Shown piece by piece: positions 31,850 through 43,582 of a stretch of DNA of 64,000 bases; the first letter of the stretch is position 1, and each line of letters begins with the position of its first letter. The position numbers were made by a program, and so were the translations under genes. The notes beneath the pieces were generated by a model. It had not been told where the DNA came from. It saw only the letters and a program-made list of their open reading frames with translations, and made no database searches. Source of the DNA: Azorinus chamasolen (taxonomy: Eukaryota > Mollusca > Bivalvia > Cardiida > Solecurtidae); assembly GCA_963576725.1 (NCBI GenBank), contig OY755244.1:31903876-31967875 (forward strand), in the 5' to 3' direction.

Positions 31850-32550
31850 TATTATTATTATTATTATATTTATTATATTTATTATTATTAGTAGTAGTAG
31901 TATTATAATTATACATTTATACAGCGCTCTTTTCACACAGGATATGTGCGTTCACAGGATATGTGCGTTCACAGGATATATGATTCACATGAATAATTTA
32001 CATGTACAAAACTGAGTATATTCAATGCATATAATTATATTTAAAACAAAATATACATGTATCTAATATATAGATATCGATATAAATATAATAAAAACGG
32101 AATTAATTTAAGAAGCATAGGTAAATCCACATCATCCTTTTCCATAAGTTTATCTGCCTGTGTCACATGATAGAATCTCCTATATTATATTGTGTCAGCG
32201 CACTCAGATCACCAAAACTCAAATGTAACATTCTATGTTCTATCCTGACGTGGGTGTATGTTGGCATACATTATGCAATACTACACATAAATTATTACCT
32301 TACATATGTAGGACAAAGGGTAAGAAAATATGTCAATTTGTAGGTCATGCATATAAACCACACAATGCAATACAAAAATACAAATAAACAACCGTTATAA
32401 TACATCAAATATGCAAACCTCTCAAGACAAACACTATTCGACCCCCTGTGGCAACGGGGATGTACACAAAGGATAACCTGTGTTTGCTACATTCCTCTAT
32501 TTCTATTTTAACGGAGTTGCAATAGGGTATATCGAAATAGTATTTAAGGA
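31250..32550. repeat. Kilobase imperfect palindrome centred on an (AAT)n tract
   Basis: Left-arm landmarks recur inverted on the right: TGGATATACCCTATTATAAC with TTGCAATAGGGTATATCG; GTCGAATAGTGTTTGACTGG with AAACACTATTCGACC; GAGTGCGTTGACACAATATA with TATATTGTGTCAGCGCACTC; CAGATAAACTTACGGAAAAG with TTTTCCATAAGTTTATCTG. The centre, at 31816-31880, is TAA/ATT microsatellite flanked by AAAGAGCGCTATATAAATG. No coding sequence. Confidence 0.85.
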
Positions 32551-32895
32551 GTTAAATGCCCTATTATAGAAAAGCTTAAACTAAGTAAAGATAAAAATGA
32601 TATTCCGTATAATCCTTTCAATGCATTTTCAAACAATACAGACCCAGATCAAAGGGTCTACATTTGAACTTTGAACTTTTATTTCGATAACTGTTTAAGT
32701 ACTGGTTGACATTCAAAAATATTTCTAATTTCTACAAATATATCCTTTATCACTGAATGGTGTCTTCCGTTAACCACTTTGAAAATGCAGCATTCAAAGG
32801 GTTAAATGCTATTTACATTCGTAATATAAATTTTATGTAATCCACAATTAAACCCCTCTAAACCAGACGTAAGAATTAGTATAAATATCGGTCTT

Positions 32896-33035
32896 GGTGG
32901 CAGGTGGCAGCTTAATGCAAGCTCCTCTGGGAGTTTTCTGCATGACTTTCACCCTGCATTAAGCAGTCAGCTGCCTAAAAGTATCTAAATTCTTCTCTCC
33001 TAGAATTCCGGTATAGTAGAGGGGTTTACTGTATA
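32896..33035. repeat. Palindromic MITE, CTCTATAACGGCCAC family
   Basis: GGTGGCAGGTGGCAGCTTAA faces CATTAAGCAGTCAGCTGCC, ending AGTAGAGGGGTTTACTGTA. Confidence 0.75.
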
Positions 33036-33431
33036 TCAAAATAAACATCTGAAACTGAACTGGAGTATAGACTGGATATTACACAAAGCATTACTGACAC
33101 AATTCAAAGTAAAGGTACCTATGTGTCGTCAAACAGTATTGCTATTTTTATTCCATTTAGTCATTTAATCCATAGATACACGTGTAAGGGCCGTCGGATC
33201 AGTGCCTACTTTGTTTGCTTGTGGACTTTAACAGTTCATGCTATGGCCGAAAATCCTCGTGTGCATTTGCCATTATAAAAATTAAGTTAATGAATAATCA
33301 TACATACATTATTTCTTACGTGAATATTCATGGAGGGAAAGGTTAAATTCCAACTCAAATGTAAAACACAACGTAATAATTTCGTCTGTAACAAAATGCC
33401 GTCTCATTTAAGTTTAAGTGTGGACTTCTCT

Positions 33432-33502
33432 ATGACATTAGTGGTGTGGCAAACAGTTTAGACCCTGATAAGACGCCGAGTTACTCGGCGTCTAATTTGT
33501 AT
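33432..33502. repeat. Hairpin MITE core, GACGCCGAG subtype
   Basis: AGACGCCGAGTTACTCGGCG is a self-complementary core flanked by AAACAGTTTAGACCCTGAT. Confidence 0.75.
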
Positions 33503-33744
33503 GCAAGTCGCATTCGGACGAGTTAAATCCCATGCTGACATGATTTACGTCCATCTACATATAGTCCCACATTTTGAGGTATCAAAAAAGGTTAATGGAG
33601 TTTTGAAAAATCCAATTGACAGTGTCTATAAAACAGGGTCTGTTTCTCGACTTTTCTCTTAAATGTATAACCAACGGAGAATCACTGAAGTGCATTTAGT
33701 TTACATCTGAATTATTTATAAACGTGTTTTCGCTCATTTACAAA

Positions 33745-33950
33745 CAGAGTAGACCAAGATCAGACGGCTCCTATTGAAGCCATCTGATCAAATTCTGTTC
33801 TGCCTGCTAGTGGATTTTGAAATATATGCTTCTTTACTTTCTAGAATAGCTACAATGGACCACTTTCCATGTTGCATTAGAACTATTTTGTCCATGAATA
33901 GTCAGTAGGCATTGAAATTTGGAACAAACATGGAGCAGGAAAGGGTTAAC
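33745..33950. repeat. Hairpin MITE, right half complete
   Basis: Palindrome ACAAACAGAGTAGACCAAGA to TTCTGTTCTGCCTGCT, then the usual tail TTTGTCCATGAATAGTCAG and end CAGGAAAGGGTTAA. Confidence 0.85.
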
Positions 33951-34682
33951 CCATTACATGAACAAAATGGAGAAATGAAGTGCTTAACTTTTCTTAACCC
34001 TTACCACTACTGTGAAAAGAATTATGTCTGCTCAAAATAGGATCTCGTGGAATTTTGCCTACTTCCGGTTCGATCAATCGTTTTGGAACGATTGACCGAG
34101 TGTCAAAAAGCTTCGATTTTGATGAAACGCCAATATACTCGATGTCTCATCTGGATCCAAGCTGTTTGCAAATGCGACTCAGGTCACAAATGGCGAGATA
34201 TTGGTTGATACGTTTTGTTTAGGTTAACGCTGGACATGTCTTGTACAGAAAATCCCCTATTTAGCTTTAATCATGTGCACCTTTGTGATTTCGTTTTTAT
34301 GTCCATTCTTATAAATATAGCAAAATTGTAATGTAAATAATGTAAACCTAAGTCTTAAATGTAAAGTTAAGATTTTATTCAAGGTATACAGCAATCATTA
34401 ATCAGTTCACCTCGAATCTGATTCGAGCTGATAGTCTATTTTTTAAAATGTCTTTTAATATGGCTTGTTTGACCAGTATTCCAATGTCAGGTCTTAGCGA
34501 CATGCTGTTGATAGCTTTTAATTAAATTTTAAACGAACAGTGTAACATTGCTCTGTTACACAATTTGTTGGTTAATGATGGCTGTATGCATCTTAACTAT
34601 CTGCATTTGACACATTCAGCCCTGATGGCGAGTAGACCTGTCCTTGAATAATCTGTGTGCATGTGAAGAGTGCACTTGTACT

Positions 34683-34757
34683 ATGCAAACAGTATAGACT
34701 CAGACCAGTGGGCTCATAAGAACCCTCTGAACAGGGTATGTACTGTTTGTCTCTGTG
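34683..34757. repeat. Hairpin MITE core, CAGTGGGCTC/GAACCCTCTG subtype
   Basis: CAAACAGTATAGACTCAGAC with GGGTATGTACTGTTTG. Related cores follow at 35050-35122 and 35268-35330 in similar surroundings (GCTGAAAG/CATTTGACAC), so 34600-35440 holds three diverged copies of one longer repeat. Confidence 0.75.
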
Positions 34758-35049
34758 CACTAGACCAGGCTGCATTGGAAACTGGAATTGTCCAGTGAAA
34801 GTTTCAGGAGTGAATGGGTTAAATGCTGCATTTGACATTGTGCGCATGTAGTATACCTTGCTGTTTTCAATGTATTTGCTATTTAACGCATTCAGTCATA
34901 ACTGACAGGGGTGAATGGGTTGGATGATGAATTTGACTCGGTATAAATGTAGTATTCCCTGCTGTGTTAGGTGCAGTGGCGCTTTCAGCCATGATGGCGA
35001 GTATACTCGTCCTTAACAGACAGTGTACCTGGGAAGAATGCACTGGTCC

Positions 35050-35122
35050 TATGCAAACAGTGTAGACACAGATCAAAGGCCTCCCAAGATCCCTCTGAGC
35101 AGGGTCTGTACTGTTTGTCAGT
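35050..35122. repeat. Hairpin MITE core
   Basis: GCAAACAGTGTAGACACAGA facing CAGGGTCTGTACTGTTTG. Confidence 0.75.
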
Positions 35123-36262
35123 ATGCAAAATACTGAATTTGACACTGTATACATGTAGTATCCCATGTTGTTTCCTGTGCATTTGACACTTTCAGCTCTA
35201 ATGATGAGTGTACTCTTCCCTAATAGTAAATACATATATGAAGAGTGCACTTGTCCTATACAAACATTGTAGACACATACCAAAGGACTCCTAAGAGAGC
35301 CCTCTGATCAGGGTATGCACTGTTTGTTACTGCGCAATATTTTGGAAAAGTGTCGGCCGTAAATAGCCAGACATGGACAGGGCTATTTTGGAGACTGGAA
35401 ATGTACAGTGAGGGTTGCAGGGGTGAAGGAGTTAAATGCAGACTAATCTTAATCATTCATACGGATATGTGCAATGTGATTGTTAAACAATTGTTAAGAT
35501 GTGCAATATAAAACTGTCTATCCATTGGAGGAAATGTGAAGCAGTATGTGATGCTGGCACATTAAGCGGTATAAGTGCACAATGGCGATGGTAGTGACTG
35601 CATGAAAGTGGATTGGCGTCCATCACCATTAGGAAACAAAGGTGTAGTTTGCACCAGTACTCGAACCGATAGGCAATATCTGTGAAAATATATGGCTTAA
35701 AATGCTCACTATGAACATATCTGTGAATTGTATGTTTTATTTTTGTAAAATAGTCTCTTATAATTCAGTAATGAATGGCATGGTTTATATATATGTATAA
35801 TATGATGTTGTTTGTAAACCATGTAACCATGAAGAGACTCAAATAAAGATTATTATTATTATTATATATATAAACATTCATATTCTTATACTGTTGTACC
35901 GATTTCGGATTCTTTTCGTTATGCTGTCATACACATACATGTATACAGGTACGTCATTCAATTTGTTACCGCATATACTATGGCCTAGTATGCAGAGTGA
36001 CACAACTGTTGCCAAAGGTAATCCTATTCATCTGCTACCTGAGTGTACACTAATCTTCTGGTTGCATGGACATACTCTTTAAGTTCCGTGGTAAGGGGAG
36101 CTATTTTATGACATTTCCCTCTGCAAAACCCTCACTGTTGAATTTTCGTGTAAGAAATAATGACATTAATTATGAATGTTAATTAGCTTTTAGTTATTTT
36201 TATATAATGGCAAATGAGGTTTTACCATGGGAAATATTGTAGCATTAGATCTATATAATTCC

Positions 36263-36325
36263 AGAGCAGACCCTGATCAGGGAGATCCTGTAGGGCCTGT
36301 CTGATCTGGGTCTACTTGGTTAACA
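36263..36325. repeat. Hairpin MITE core
   Basis: AGCAGACCCTGATCAGGGAG facing GGCCTGTCTGATCTGGGTCT. Confidence 0.7.
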
Positions 36326-36422
36326 AATGGGTTAATATGCGTATATATAGAGTAAATAGTCAAATATTGTGATATACAATACGACCCTCCCCAACCCCAT
36401 CCCCCCAATCACCAATCAACCA

Positions 36423-36424
<2 letters not shown>

Positions 36425-36487
<63 letters not shown>

Positions 36488-36508
36488 GCACGCACGCACA
36501 TACACACA

Positions 36509-36547
<39 letters not shown>

Positions 36548-36550
36548 ACA
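36425..36550. repeat. Compound (CA)n microsatellite
   Basis: CA units with interspersed (CGCA)n; interrupted near 36483-36510. Open frames of alternating residues here are artefacts. Confidence 0.95.
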
Positions 36551-37121
36551 ATCACTCAATCACTCACACACGCACATTTCAGTTCTAAAAGTAGAGGTTC
36601 TTTCAAAACTACAATCAAATATTCACCTAGTTTGCCTTTTTCGAGTAAGAGATTAAAATGAAACATGAAAAAGACGAACAATCTTACTTGCGAAGATTAA
36701 ACTCCATTTTGTGTAATATATTTTTATGTCGCTTGTAAGCAAAGTTTATACGCTCACTCATCCGTAAATGTCATTCAATGTGTACTGACTACTACAACAG
36801 TACGGGATATGCCTGCTCTACGTTTAGTTAACCCTTAACGTGCTAAGCAAATTATTTTTACAGAATTGTTCACCTACTACATTTTCAAAATTCAAGCTAT
36901 CATGAACTTGTCTACCAAAATGCAATCAGGGCGTAAACCAGTTTGGATCTTGATGAGACGACGAGTTACTCAGTGTCTCATCTGGATCCAAATTGTTTCC
37001 ATATATTCACCCATCCGCCCATAGCATGCTAAAGGTTCACAGTAACCGTTACAGTTTTATGCAACTGTTCGCTAATTTTAAGCAACAATTGCAACATTTC
37101 GTTCTGAAAATCAAATTCCAT

Positions 37122-37192
37122 TAGCAAACAGATCAGACCCTGACCAGACAGCTCCTGTAGGAGCCTTCTGAACTGGGTCTACTTTGTTTGCA
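37122..37192. repeat. Hairpin MITE core
   Basis: AGCAAACAGATCAGACCCTG facing GGGTCTACTTTGTTTGC; central CAGCTCCTGTAGGAGC. Another partial core with full right tail lies at 37265-37455, ending CAGGAAAATGGTTAA. Confidence 0.8.
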
Positions 37193-37747
37193 GATGCGTC
37201 AAAATGCGCTTATATAAGGGAAAGTGTTAATCCTTTCTTTTTATATAAACGTGTTTTCATGCATTTGCGAACATAGTATGAACCGTTTGATCAGGGTCTG
37301 CTCTGTTTGCGGATGGAATTTGAAAGATCTGTTTCTTTACTTTCTAAAATGGCTACAATGTTCCACCATCCATATTTCAGTTTAACTATTTTGCAATTGA
37401 ATATTCAGAAGGTATTGGACTTTGGAATAAATAGAGAACAGGAAAATGGTTAAGCTACTGCCTGTCTGAAAAATCTAAAGTTAGAGCTATTTTGGATGGT
37501 CTCTCTAGACAGGTGTAACTTATTATTAAGCCGTACCGTTTTTCCGGTTGAGTCTTTTTTCCACAGATACTTGAGTTATGGCACAGAATTCCAAATACCT
37601 CTCGAAATTCACAAAGACGTTTTTTTATTTCCGAATGTATCCAAATTTTCAGCTTCTGTTCCCCCAAAGTATGTGTGGTTGAGTATTCGTGCAGTTTAAT
37701 TCCTTAACCCTTTACCAGGCTGAGACGCCTTTCCATACGTTTTGCCA

Positions 37748-37812
37748 ACGTAGTAGACCCATATCAGCCAGCTCATGTGGAGCCATCTGATCAGGGTCTG
37801 CTTTGTTTGCCT
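37748..37812. repeat. Hairpin MITE core
   Basis: ACGTAGTAGACCCATATCAG facing CTGATCAGGGTCTGCTTTG. The element's TTAACCCTTTACCAGG end lies at 37704. Confidence 0.75.
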
Positions 37813-38189
37813 ATTGGACAATGTATAGTTTCTATAGTTTCTTGCAAAGCCAATACATCACGTGTTCATATAAAAATCAGCTTATTTATATTCATGTTAT
37901 TATTTCTTCCATAAAGATTCATGAGATAAACGTTTAAATTACATTTATCACATAAGTAATATTACCAGATAGATCTCATCCATAGATATTATCCTAGGGC
38001 ACATTTAAGATATTAATTCAAGACGATTTTGTGTTTCCACCATAACCGTGAGCACAGTTTTATGTATTTCTCATTGTTGTCATTCCGTCCTTCCATCAAT
38101 ACTTTGTTGCTGTCTGGTTGGTTTTGGGGTTGGTATATTTATTTTAGCGGAAAGGTGTTCGTTTTGGTTGTTGTTTTGTGTGTCTCTGT

Positions 38190-38345
38190 TAGTTTGTTTT
38201 TTGGGTTTTTTTCTCTTTTTTCTTTTTTTTTTCTTTTTTTGTGTTGTTGTTGTTTGTTGTTGTTCTTGATGTTGTTAGTGTGGTGTATTTCGGGATTACT
38301 TAGGGGTTGCGTGGGGTGGATGTTGTTGTTGTTGTTGTTGCTTTG
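38190..38345. repeat. T/G-rich low-complexity tract
   Basis: Poly-T and (GTT)n runs (TTGTTGTTGTTGTTGTTG near 38322). Apparent hydrophobic open frames are low-complexity artefacts. Confidence 0.85.
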
Positions 38346-38741
38346 TGTGAATTTTAGTGAGTGATTGCCAATCAGTTAAAGACCAAGTTCAACTCATTTC
38401 TAATATTAACTAATATCGTCATTTTCCCGCCAAACTAAATATGGGTCCAAACTGTTTGCAAATGTGATCAAATGTCGCCGTTGTCGATGCCAAGCACGAC
38501 CTTTAACAAGATTTACATACAGTTGGGATCCTGATCAGATTCCGACTACGTTTAAACTGGGTCTAATCTGCTTGGCGCTCCTTCAGTAGCTTAACCCTTT
38601 ACCTCATCAATATTCATTAAAGAAAAAATGACATCATGAATACTAATTAGCTTATGTTTTATTCATTGTAATAGTATATGAACACACGGTTTATTGACCA
38701 TCACATGAATTGTAGACTTAGATCTAATTTATCCCATAAGC

Positions 38742-38808
38742 AAACAAAGCATACCCTCATCAAACGGCTCCTGTTGGATCCGTCTGATCTGGATCAACCA
38801 TGTTTGTA
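38742..38808. repeat. Hairpin MITE core
   Basis: AAGCAAACAAAGCATACCCT with GGATCAACCATGTTTG, centre CGGCTCCTGTTGGATCCG. A second copy overlaps at 38845-39030 with one arm only. Confidence 0.75.
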
Positions 38809-39228
38809 AATGCTGACTATCTATCAGGGAAGGGTTTAATACTTTACCCCATAAAACGCCTCCTATATGAGCCGTCTGATCAGGGTCTGCTCTGTTTGCT
38901 TATAAATACTATAGATGTGATTCTACAGTTTCTGCAAAATTTACTGTGTTCATGTGTCATTCTAAAGAATAAATTAATTGATATTCATGATGTCATCATT
39001 CCTTGCACTTATATTCATGAATTAAAGGGATAAAGGCTGAACAAATAGGACGTGAAATTTGGAATAAAAATCAAGTTTTTATAGACATTACTTTAGCCCC
39101 TACGGAAAGCGACCCATAGGGTTGGCTGCAATGTGCGAACCTGTAACTACCGGTACAAACAATTTTGCTCCAGATGAGACGCCGAGTAACTCGGGTCTCG
39201 TCAGGATATAGATTGTTTGGTACTCTAT

Positions 39229-39478
39229 TTAACCCTTTCCCTCATATAATTGTGTTTTCATGCATTTGCAAACAGAGTAGACCCAGATCAGACGGCTCCT
39301 ATAGGAGCCGTCTGATCTGGGTCTACTCTGTTTGCTGATGGAATTTGAAAGATATGATTCTTCAGTTTCTAAAATGACTACAGTGCTATACCTTCCATAT
39401 TTCATTATAGCTATTTTGTCCATGATTATTCAGTAGGTATTGAAATTTGGAATAAACATGGAACAGGGAAAGGGTTAA
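39229..39478. repeat. Complete hairpin MITE (reference copy)
   Basis: The best-preserved copy. It starts TTTAACCCTTTCCCTCATAT and ends CAGGGAAAGGGTTAAT, inverted ends of about 14 bases with a TTAA-like edge. The inner core 39268-39334 is an almost perfect palindrome: CAAACAGAGTAGACCCAGAT, then CAGACGGCTCCTATAGGAGC, then mirrored. The right half carries ATTCAGTAGGTATTGAAATT, seen in the copies at 33.9, 37.4, 42.0 and, inverted, 56.7 kb. No coding capacity; mobilised, if at all, by an unidentified transposase. Confidence 0.9.
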
Positions 39479-40009
39479 TAAAATAAATTGAAAGTAAGTT
39501 CATTCTAAGACTTAAGGCAGACGACAATTTAGTACCAAAAGAGTTAACCCTTTTGTAGACACGTAAAATGAAAAAAAAACGAGAAATGAAAAAAATATGT
39601 CCAATTCCGTTAAGAAAGAGGACACCGTAACGAAAAATGATTTTTTTTTTCAAATCACGTTAAAAAGTCGGCAATGTAGCGTAATTTGAAAAAGTGTTCA
39701 AATTCCGTGGGCCCTGTGCCTATCGTATATTGTGTTCATTTAATACAAATTGAAAAAAAGTTAATATAAAATAAATAAGTAGCAGCATATAGATTGAATA
39801 CAATACTAACAGAAACTACATTATATGTATTATTTTATGCATTATACTTTATATTAGTAATAATGAACTAAAGCCGACATAGTCCAGACACTTCTATGTC
39901 ACGATGCACATGCGATTTGCACTAGCACAAGAATCTAGATATAGGCTGCCTAGCTGTAGTTAATACTGTTTTAAAGCCGGAAGTTTACCTATTTACTTCT
40001 GTAACATGG

Positions 40010-40110
40010 TCAAAAAGTTGTGACTCGATCCCAGGGTCTTTGGCTTACCATGTCAACACTCTACCGACAGGGCTATCAAGCCACACAATCGCTACACATA
40101 CACCCTCTAC
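40010..40110 (-). mobile_element. tRNA-derived SINE fragment
   Basis: Minus strand has a degraded A box (TAGCCCTGTCGGTAGAGTG) and B-box remnant (CTGGGATCGAGTC). Paralogue of 5140-5275. Confidence 0.55.
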
Positions 40111-40219
40111 ATAAGAACTCATCCAGAATTCTTACTCAAAGAACAAATCACGAGTTTCCTATTATTACATTTTTTATATAAATTACACTGCGGTTTATTA
40201 ACGTTGGGTGTAAAACATG

Positions 40220-40360
40220 GTGTAAAAGTTGTGACTCGACTGGGACTCGAACCCAGGGCTTTTGGCTTACCATGCCAACACTTTACCGACTGAGCTATTA
40301 AGACACACAGTCTAAGCCTATCATCTGTTTCACCACAATCTCTACCCGACTACACTTCTT
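40220..40360 (-). mobile_element. tRNA-derived SINE head
   Basis: Minus strand reads AGCTCAGTCGGTAAAGTGTT then GGGTTCGAGTCCCAGTCGAG (B box), and the same leader as 5140-5275 (TAGTCGGGTAGAGATTG). Confidence 0.7.
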
Positions 40361-41126
40361 TTGTAGTTTCCGGATGTTTGTACACCCAAGTATGATCAGA
40401 TGAGTTTGTTTGTGATCCGGTGTCCGTCCATTCATCTTTCAGTCCGTCCGTGCTTTAAACGTCATCTCCTCACAAGGCAGAATGTAACCAAACTGTACAT
40501 AAATTATATTAGTATCATGGTCTGACATACTGCTAAATTAATTTCTTGAACCTTGGTTGTCATGAAAACCAAAATAAGTATTTAAATACATTATTTTTTC
40601 TAAAACCAGTGGCTAGAACTAACGATAGTTGAAAGGAATATTGAAAGGATATTTGAAAGGAATATTCTTCTTTGAATGGAATTTGGTAGGAATAGTCACT
40701 TGGCAACATTTTATCTACATTGCTAAAACCATGACGATACCTGAAAAAGGGTTGGGGCTAAATTTCCTTATATGACTATTGGGGAAAATATCTCTTTCTC
40801 GAATCTGAATAGTATTTGGTAGAAACAGTCCTCTGGTGGTCAACTTTCAGGATTACTAAAATTAAGTTAATATGCAAGAAAACATGGCCACTAGGGACAG
40901 TGCTAATTTCCACTATATGTGTCTATATTGAAAATGTTTGAAAGGGTATTTGGCAGGAATAGTCCGTTTAAAGCACGGACGGACTGACCGACGAATGGAC
41001 GGATTGACATCGGACAGTAGTAACACACTCTCAACTGAGTATACTCAGGTGTGCTAAGAAACCCGGGAACTACAAAAGTAGGAAATAGCTTAAACCTTCG
41101 CTTGCTAATCACGTCAATATACCTAC

Positions 41127-41203
41127 CTGTAAATAGTGAAGACCCAGATGAGACAGCTACTGCAGGAGCTGTCTCATCAGGGTCTGCACTATTTACAAGT
41201 TGA
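41127..41203. repeat. Hairpin MITE core
   Basis: TGTAAATAGTGAAGACCCAG facing GGGTCTGCACTATTTAC; centre CAGCTACTGCAGGAGCTG. Confidence 0.8.
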
Positions 41204-41789
41204 TTGTGCAACCAGCGCACTCCACAGCAGTGATTGTACAGCGAAATACTTGTAGACAGTGAAGACATATGTAATTATACAACAGGGCATGGGTAAAGAA
41301 GGAGAAATGTATTTTTAAAAATCAGCAAGCGAAGGGTTAAACCCCGTGTATAAAACAGACTCATATACAGCTAGGCGGTCCATATTTAGTTTCTCGTGCT
41401 AGTGGCAGTGCAAATCGCATGTGCATTGTGGCATAGAAGTGTCTGAACTATAAGTTAGTTTAAGTTCATTATTACTAAAATAAAGTATAATGTATACATA
41501 ACAATACATATAATGTAGTTTCTGTTAGTATTTTATTCAAGTGTATGCTGCTATTTCTTTATTTTACATAAACTATTTTTTAATTTGTATTAACTAAACA
41601 CAATACACGATAGGTACAGGGTCCACGGAATTTGATTTTTTTTTCAAATTTCGTTACGCTGCAAACAACATGTAACGTGATTTGAAAAAAAAAATCATTT
41701 CTCGTTACGATGCCCCCTTTCTTAACGGGATTTGAAATATCTTTTCATTTCTCGTATTTTTTAATGTTACGTGTCTACAACCCTTTCCT

Positions 41790-42025
41790 TTATATACAAA
41801 CGTGTTTTTCACGCATTTGCAAACAGGGTGTATCCAGGTCAGACGGCTCCAATAGAAACAGACAGGATCTGCTCTGTTTGCTAATTGGAATTTGAAGGAT
41901 ATGTTTCTTTACTTTCTTAAACGCCTACAATGTTCCACTTTCCATATTTCATCATAACTATTTTGTCCATGAATATTCAGTAAGTATCGACATTTGGAAT
42001 GAACGTAGAATAGGGAGAATGTTAA
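41790..42025. repeat. Hairpin MITE, nearly complete
   Basis: Begins CAACCCTTTCCTTTATATAC, core from CAAACAGGGTGTATCCAGGT to GGATCTGCTCTGTTTGC, ends AGGGAGAATGTTAA. The core's right arm has a short deletion. It abuts the 2.2-kb palindrome. Confidence 0.8.
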
Positions 42026-42241
42026 TGTATGCATACTTGCTCACGACAAAGAGAGAATTGAGAAATGGTTAAAGAAAAGGATAAACTGATATGATTGCAA
42101 AGAGATAAGAGATGCACTGAATAGATGGTGATAAAACTCACGAAATAAAACAACACATTATTTAATCATTTAATTTTAATGTGTATCGCTCAATATAAAA
42201 GATGTTTAGGACTTTATAGATGAGCGTCACAAAAAAATGCT

Positions 42242-42874
42242 TTAAAGATTGCCTACGTCAGAAATGTCTGCATAAAGTATAACAAAGTAAATTACTGTGT
42301 ACAGTGCCATCCACGGGAAGAAACCCCGGGACACGCAAACTACCAATCCTCCATAGACGAACCAAAATATAGTTAATGCCAAACGACTTCTTGACCGTAT
42401 TATTCCGCGCCAAAGTACCGCTATTTCTGCGAAAATTAGCCTTAAAACGGTTGATATTGACATAACTTGAAAAATATCCAGTCCCCTTCGGGCGTGGGGA
42501 ATCGGATCATCGTTGACTATTTGAAGATCTAGAAACGGTATCACTTCCGGTTCAGATTCCTCTTCGCTCGATGACGTAGCATTATTGTCCTCTGACATCC
42601 CCGATTCATCCGTTGTAGGAGAAAACGTAGGATCGCTAGAACTATCTGCCACTTCTTCTGCATCCTTCAGCAAACCGGGTTTAGTCCGAATTTTGTGAAA
42701 AAGGATCCGTCGAAACTCGGATTTAGATACGTTACTCTCCAGTTCTTCTTGTTCCTCTTTGTCCTCCGCAGCATCACTGGTTTTCACATTTAACGAGGAC
42801 CTGGATGTGGGACTATTTTCAACATCAGTCTGGCAGGCAACAGATCTTAAGCTTAGATAGTCTATGCTACCTGT
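42242..42874 (-). CDS. RING-finger membrane protein, last exon
   Basis: After a TGTTTTTGCTTTTAG acceptor the frame opens in phase 0 with TGSIDYLSLRSVACQTDVEN, then an acidic, serine-rich stretch (SSSDPTFSPTTDESGMSEDN, SSSEEESEPEV), a basic turn (RSRSRLALTIF) and about three hydrophobic segments (MSISTVLRLIFAEIAVLW, LALTIFWFVYGGLVVCV, FPWMALYTVIYFVILY) before TAA. This predicts a cytosolic acidic linker and a C-terminal membrane anchor. Joined to 44316-44499 and 46038-46174 it gives an uninterrupted 317-residue protein. An ATTAAA lies about 75 bases downstream. I do not recognise an orthologue. Confidence 0.75.
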   Translation of the reverse strand, partial: TGSIDYLSLRSVACQTDVENSPTSRSSLNVKTSDAAEDKEEQEELESNVSKSEFRRILFHKIRTKPGLLKDAEEVADSSSDPTFSPTTDESGMSEDNNATSSSEEESEPEVIPFLDLQIVNDDPIPHARRGLDIFQVMSISTVLRLIFAEIAVLWRGIIRSRSRLALTIFWFVYGGLVVCVSRGFFPWMALYTVIYFVILYADISDVGNL

Positions 42875-43207
42875 CTAAAAGCAAAAACAGAAAATAACAT
42901 GCATTTCAGGGCAAACATGGTTTAACACTCTACGCCATGAATACTCGTGTAAGAAATAATGTCACCTTGAATATTAAAGAACCAGGCCTATGTTATTTCA
43001 TAAGAAATTTACGGTAGACCTTTATAAGACGGATGCTACAGAAACTGTCTGATCTTGGTCTAATCTGTTTGCAAATGCGTGAAAAGGCGACTCTATCAGG
43101 TAAAGAGTTCCTTACTATGGATGTTACCATCTGTGCGTTCGTTTCAGGTCTTTATTTCTATTAAAAAAATACGTGAAGTGATTGTGATTCGTGTATTATA
43201 CCTCCGT

Positions 43208-43582
43208 TTAACCCTTTCGCTGCCAATGCCGGATCTGTGATTACCTATGCAAACAGTTTGGATCCAGACGAGACGCCGAGTAACTCGGCGTCTATTCAGG
43301 ATCCAAACTGTTTGTTACTGTTACTATGTTTTTGAAACAAAAATGAAGAAAATCAAAAGAATGAAAATTAACCCTTTCGCTGCCAAACTCTGTCGTCTGC
43401 TAACTTTGTCGTCTGCTACAAATTTTCATTCTTTTGATTTTCTTCATTTTTGTTTCAAAAACATAGCAACAGTAACAAACAGTGTGGATCCTGATGAGAC
43501 GCCGAGTTACTCGGCGTCTCATCTGGATCCAAACTGTTTGCATAGGTAATCACAGATCCGGCATTGGCAGCGAAAGGGTTAA
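43208..43582. repeat. Double palindrome: two hairpin MITEs head to head
   Basis: The left half starts TTAACCCTTTCGCTGCCAAT and the right half ends ATTGGCAGCGAAAGGGTTAA. Each half has its own inner palindrome (GACGCCGAGTAACTCGGCGT; GACGCCGAGTTACTCGGCGT). The arms, about 185 bases each, are almost identical, so the whole is a palindrome made of palindromes. It lies in the last intron of the RING gene. Confidence 0.9.

Larger units (their letters stand above)
39538..41785. repeat. 2.2-kb imperfect palindrome with nested repeats
   Basis: Outer arms (39538-39960 and 41370-41785) mirror each other: GTAGACACGTAAAATG with ATGTTACGTGTCTAC; GTGCCTATCGTATATTGTG with ACAATACACGATAGGTACAG; ACATGCGATTTGCACTAGCA with AGTGCAAATCGCATGTGC. 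Inner arms: GTCCGTCCATTCATC/TCAGTCCGTCCGTGC near 40430 against GCACGGACGGACTGACCGAC near 40975. Two tRNA-derived segments lie in the left half. No protein motif. Confidence 0.85.

Noticed and set aside
36384..36410. Missing SLC16 first exon (a GDWGDG-like peptide on the minus strand)
   Set aside because: No splice donor follows, the motif spacing is wrong and it abuts a CA repeat.
36360..36656. Open frames of alternating His/Thr or Val/Cys
   Set aside because: Translations of the CA microsatellite.
38029..38364. Hydrophobic 111-residue frame as a membrane protein
   Set aside because: Composed of poly-T and GTT low-complexity DNA.
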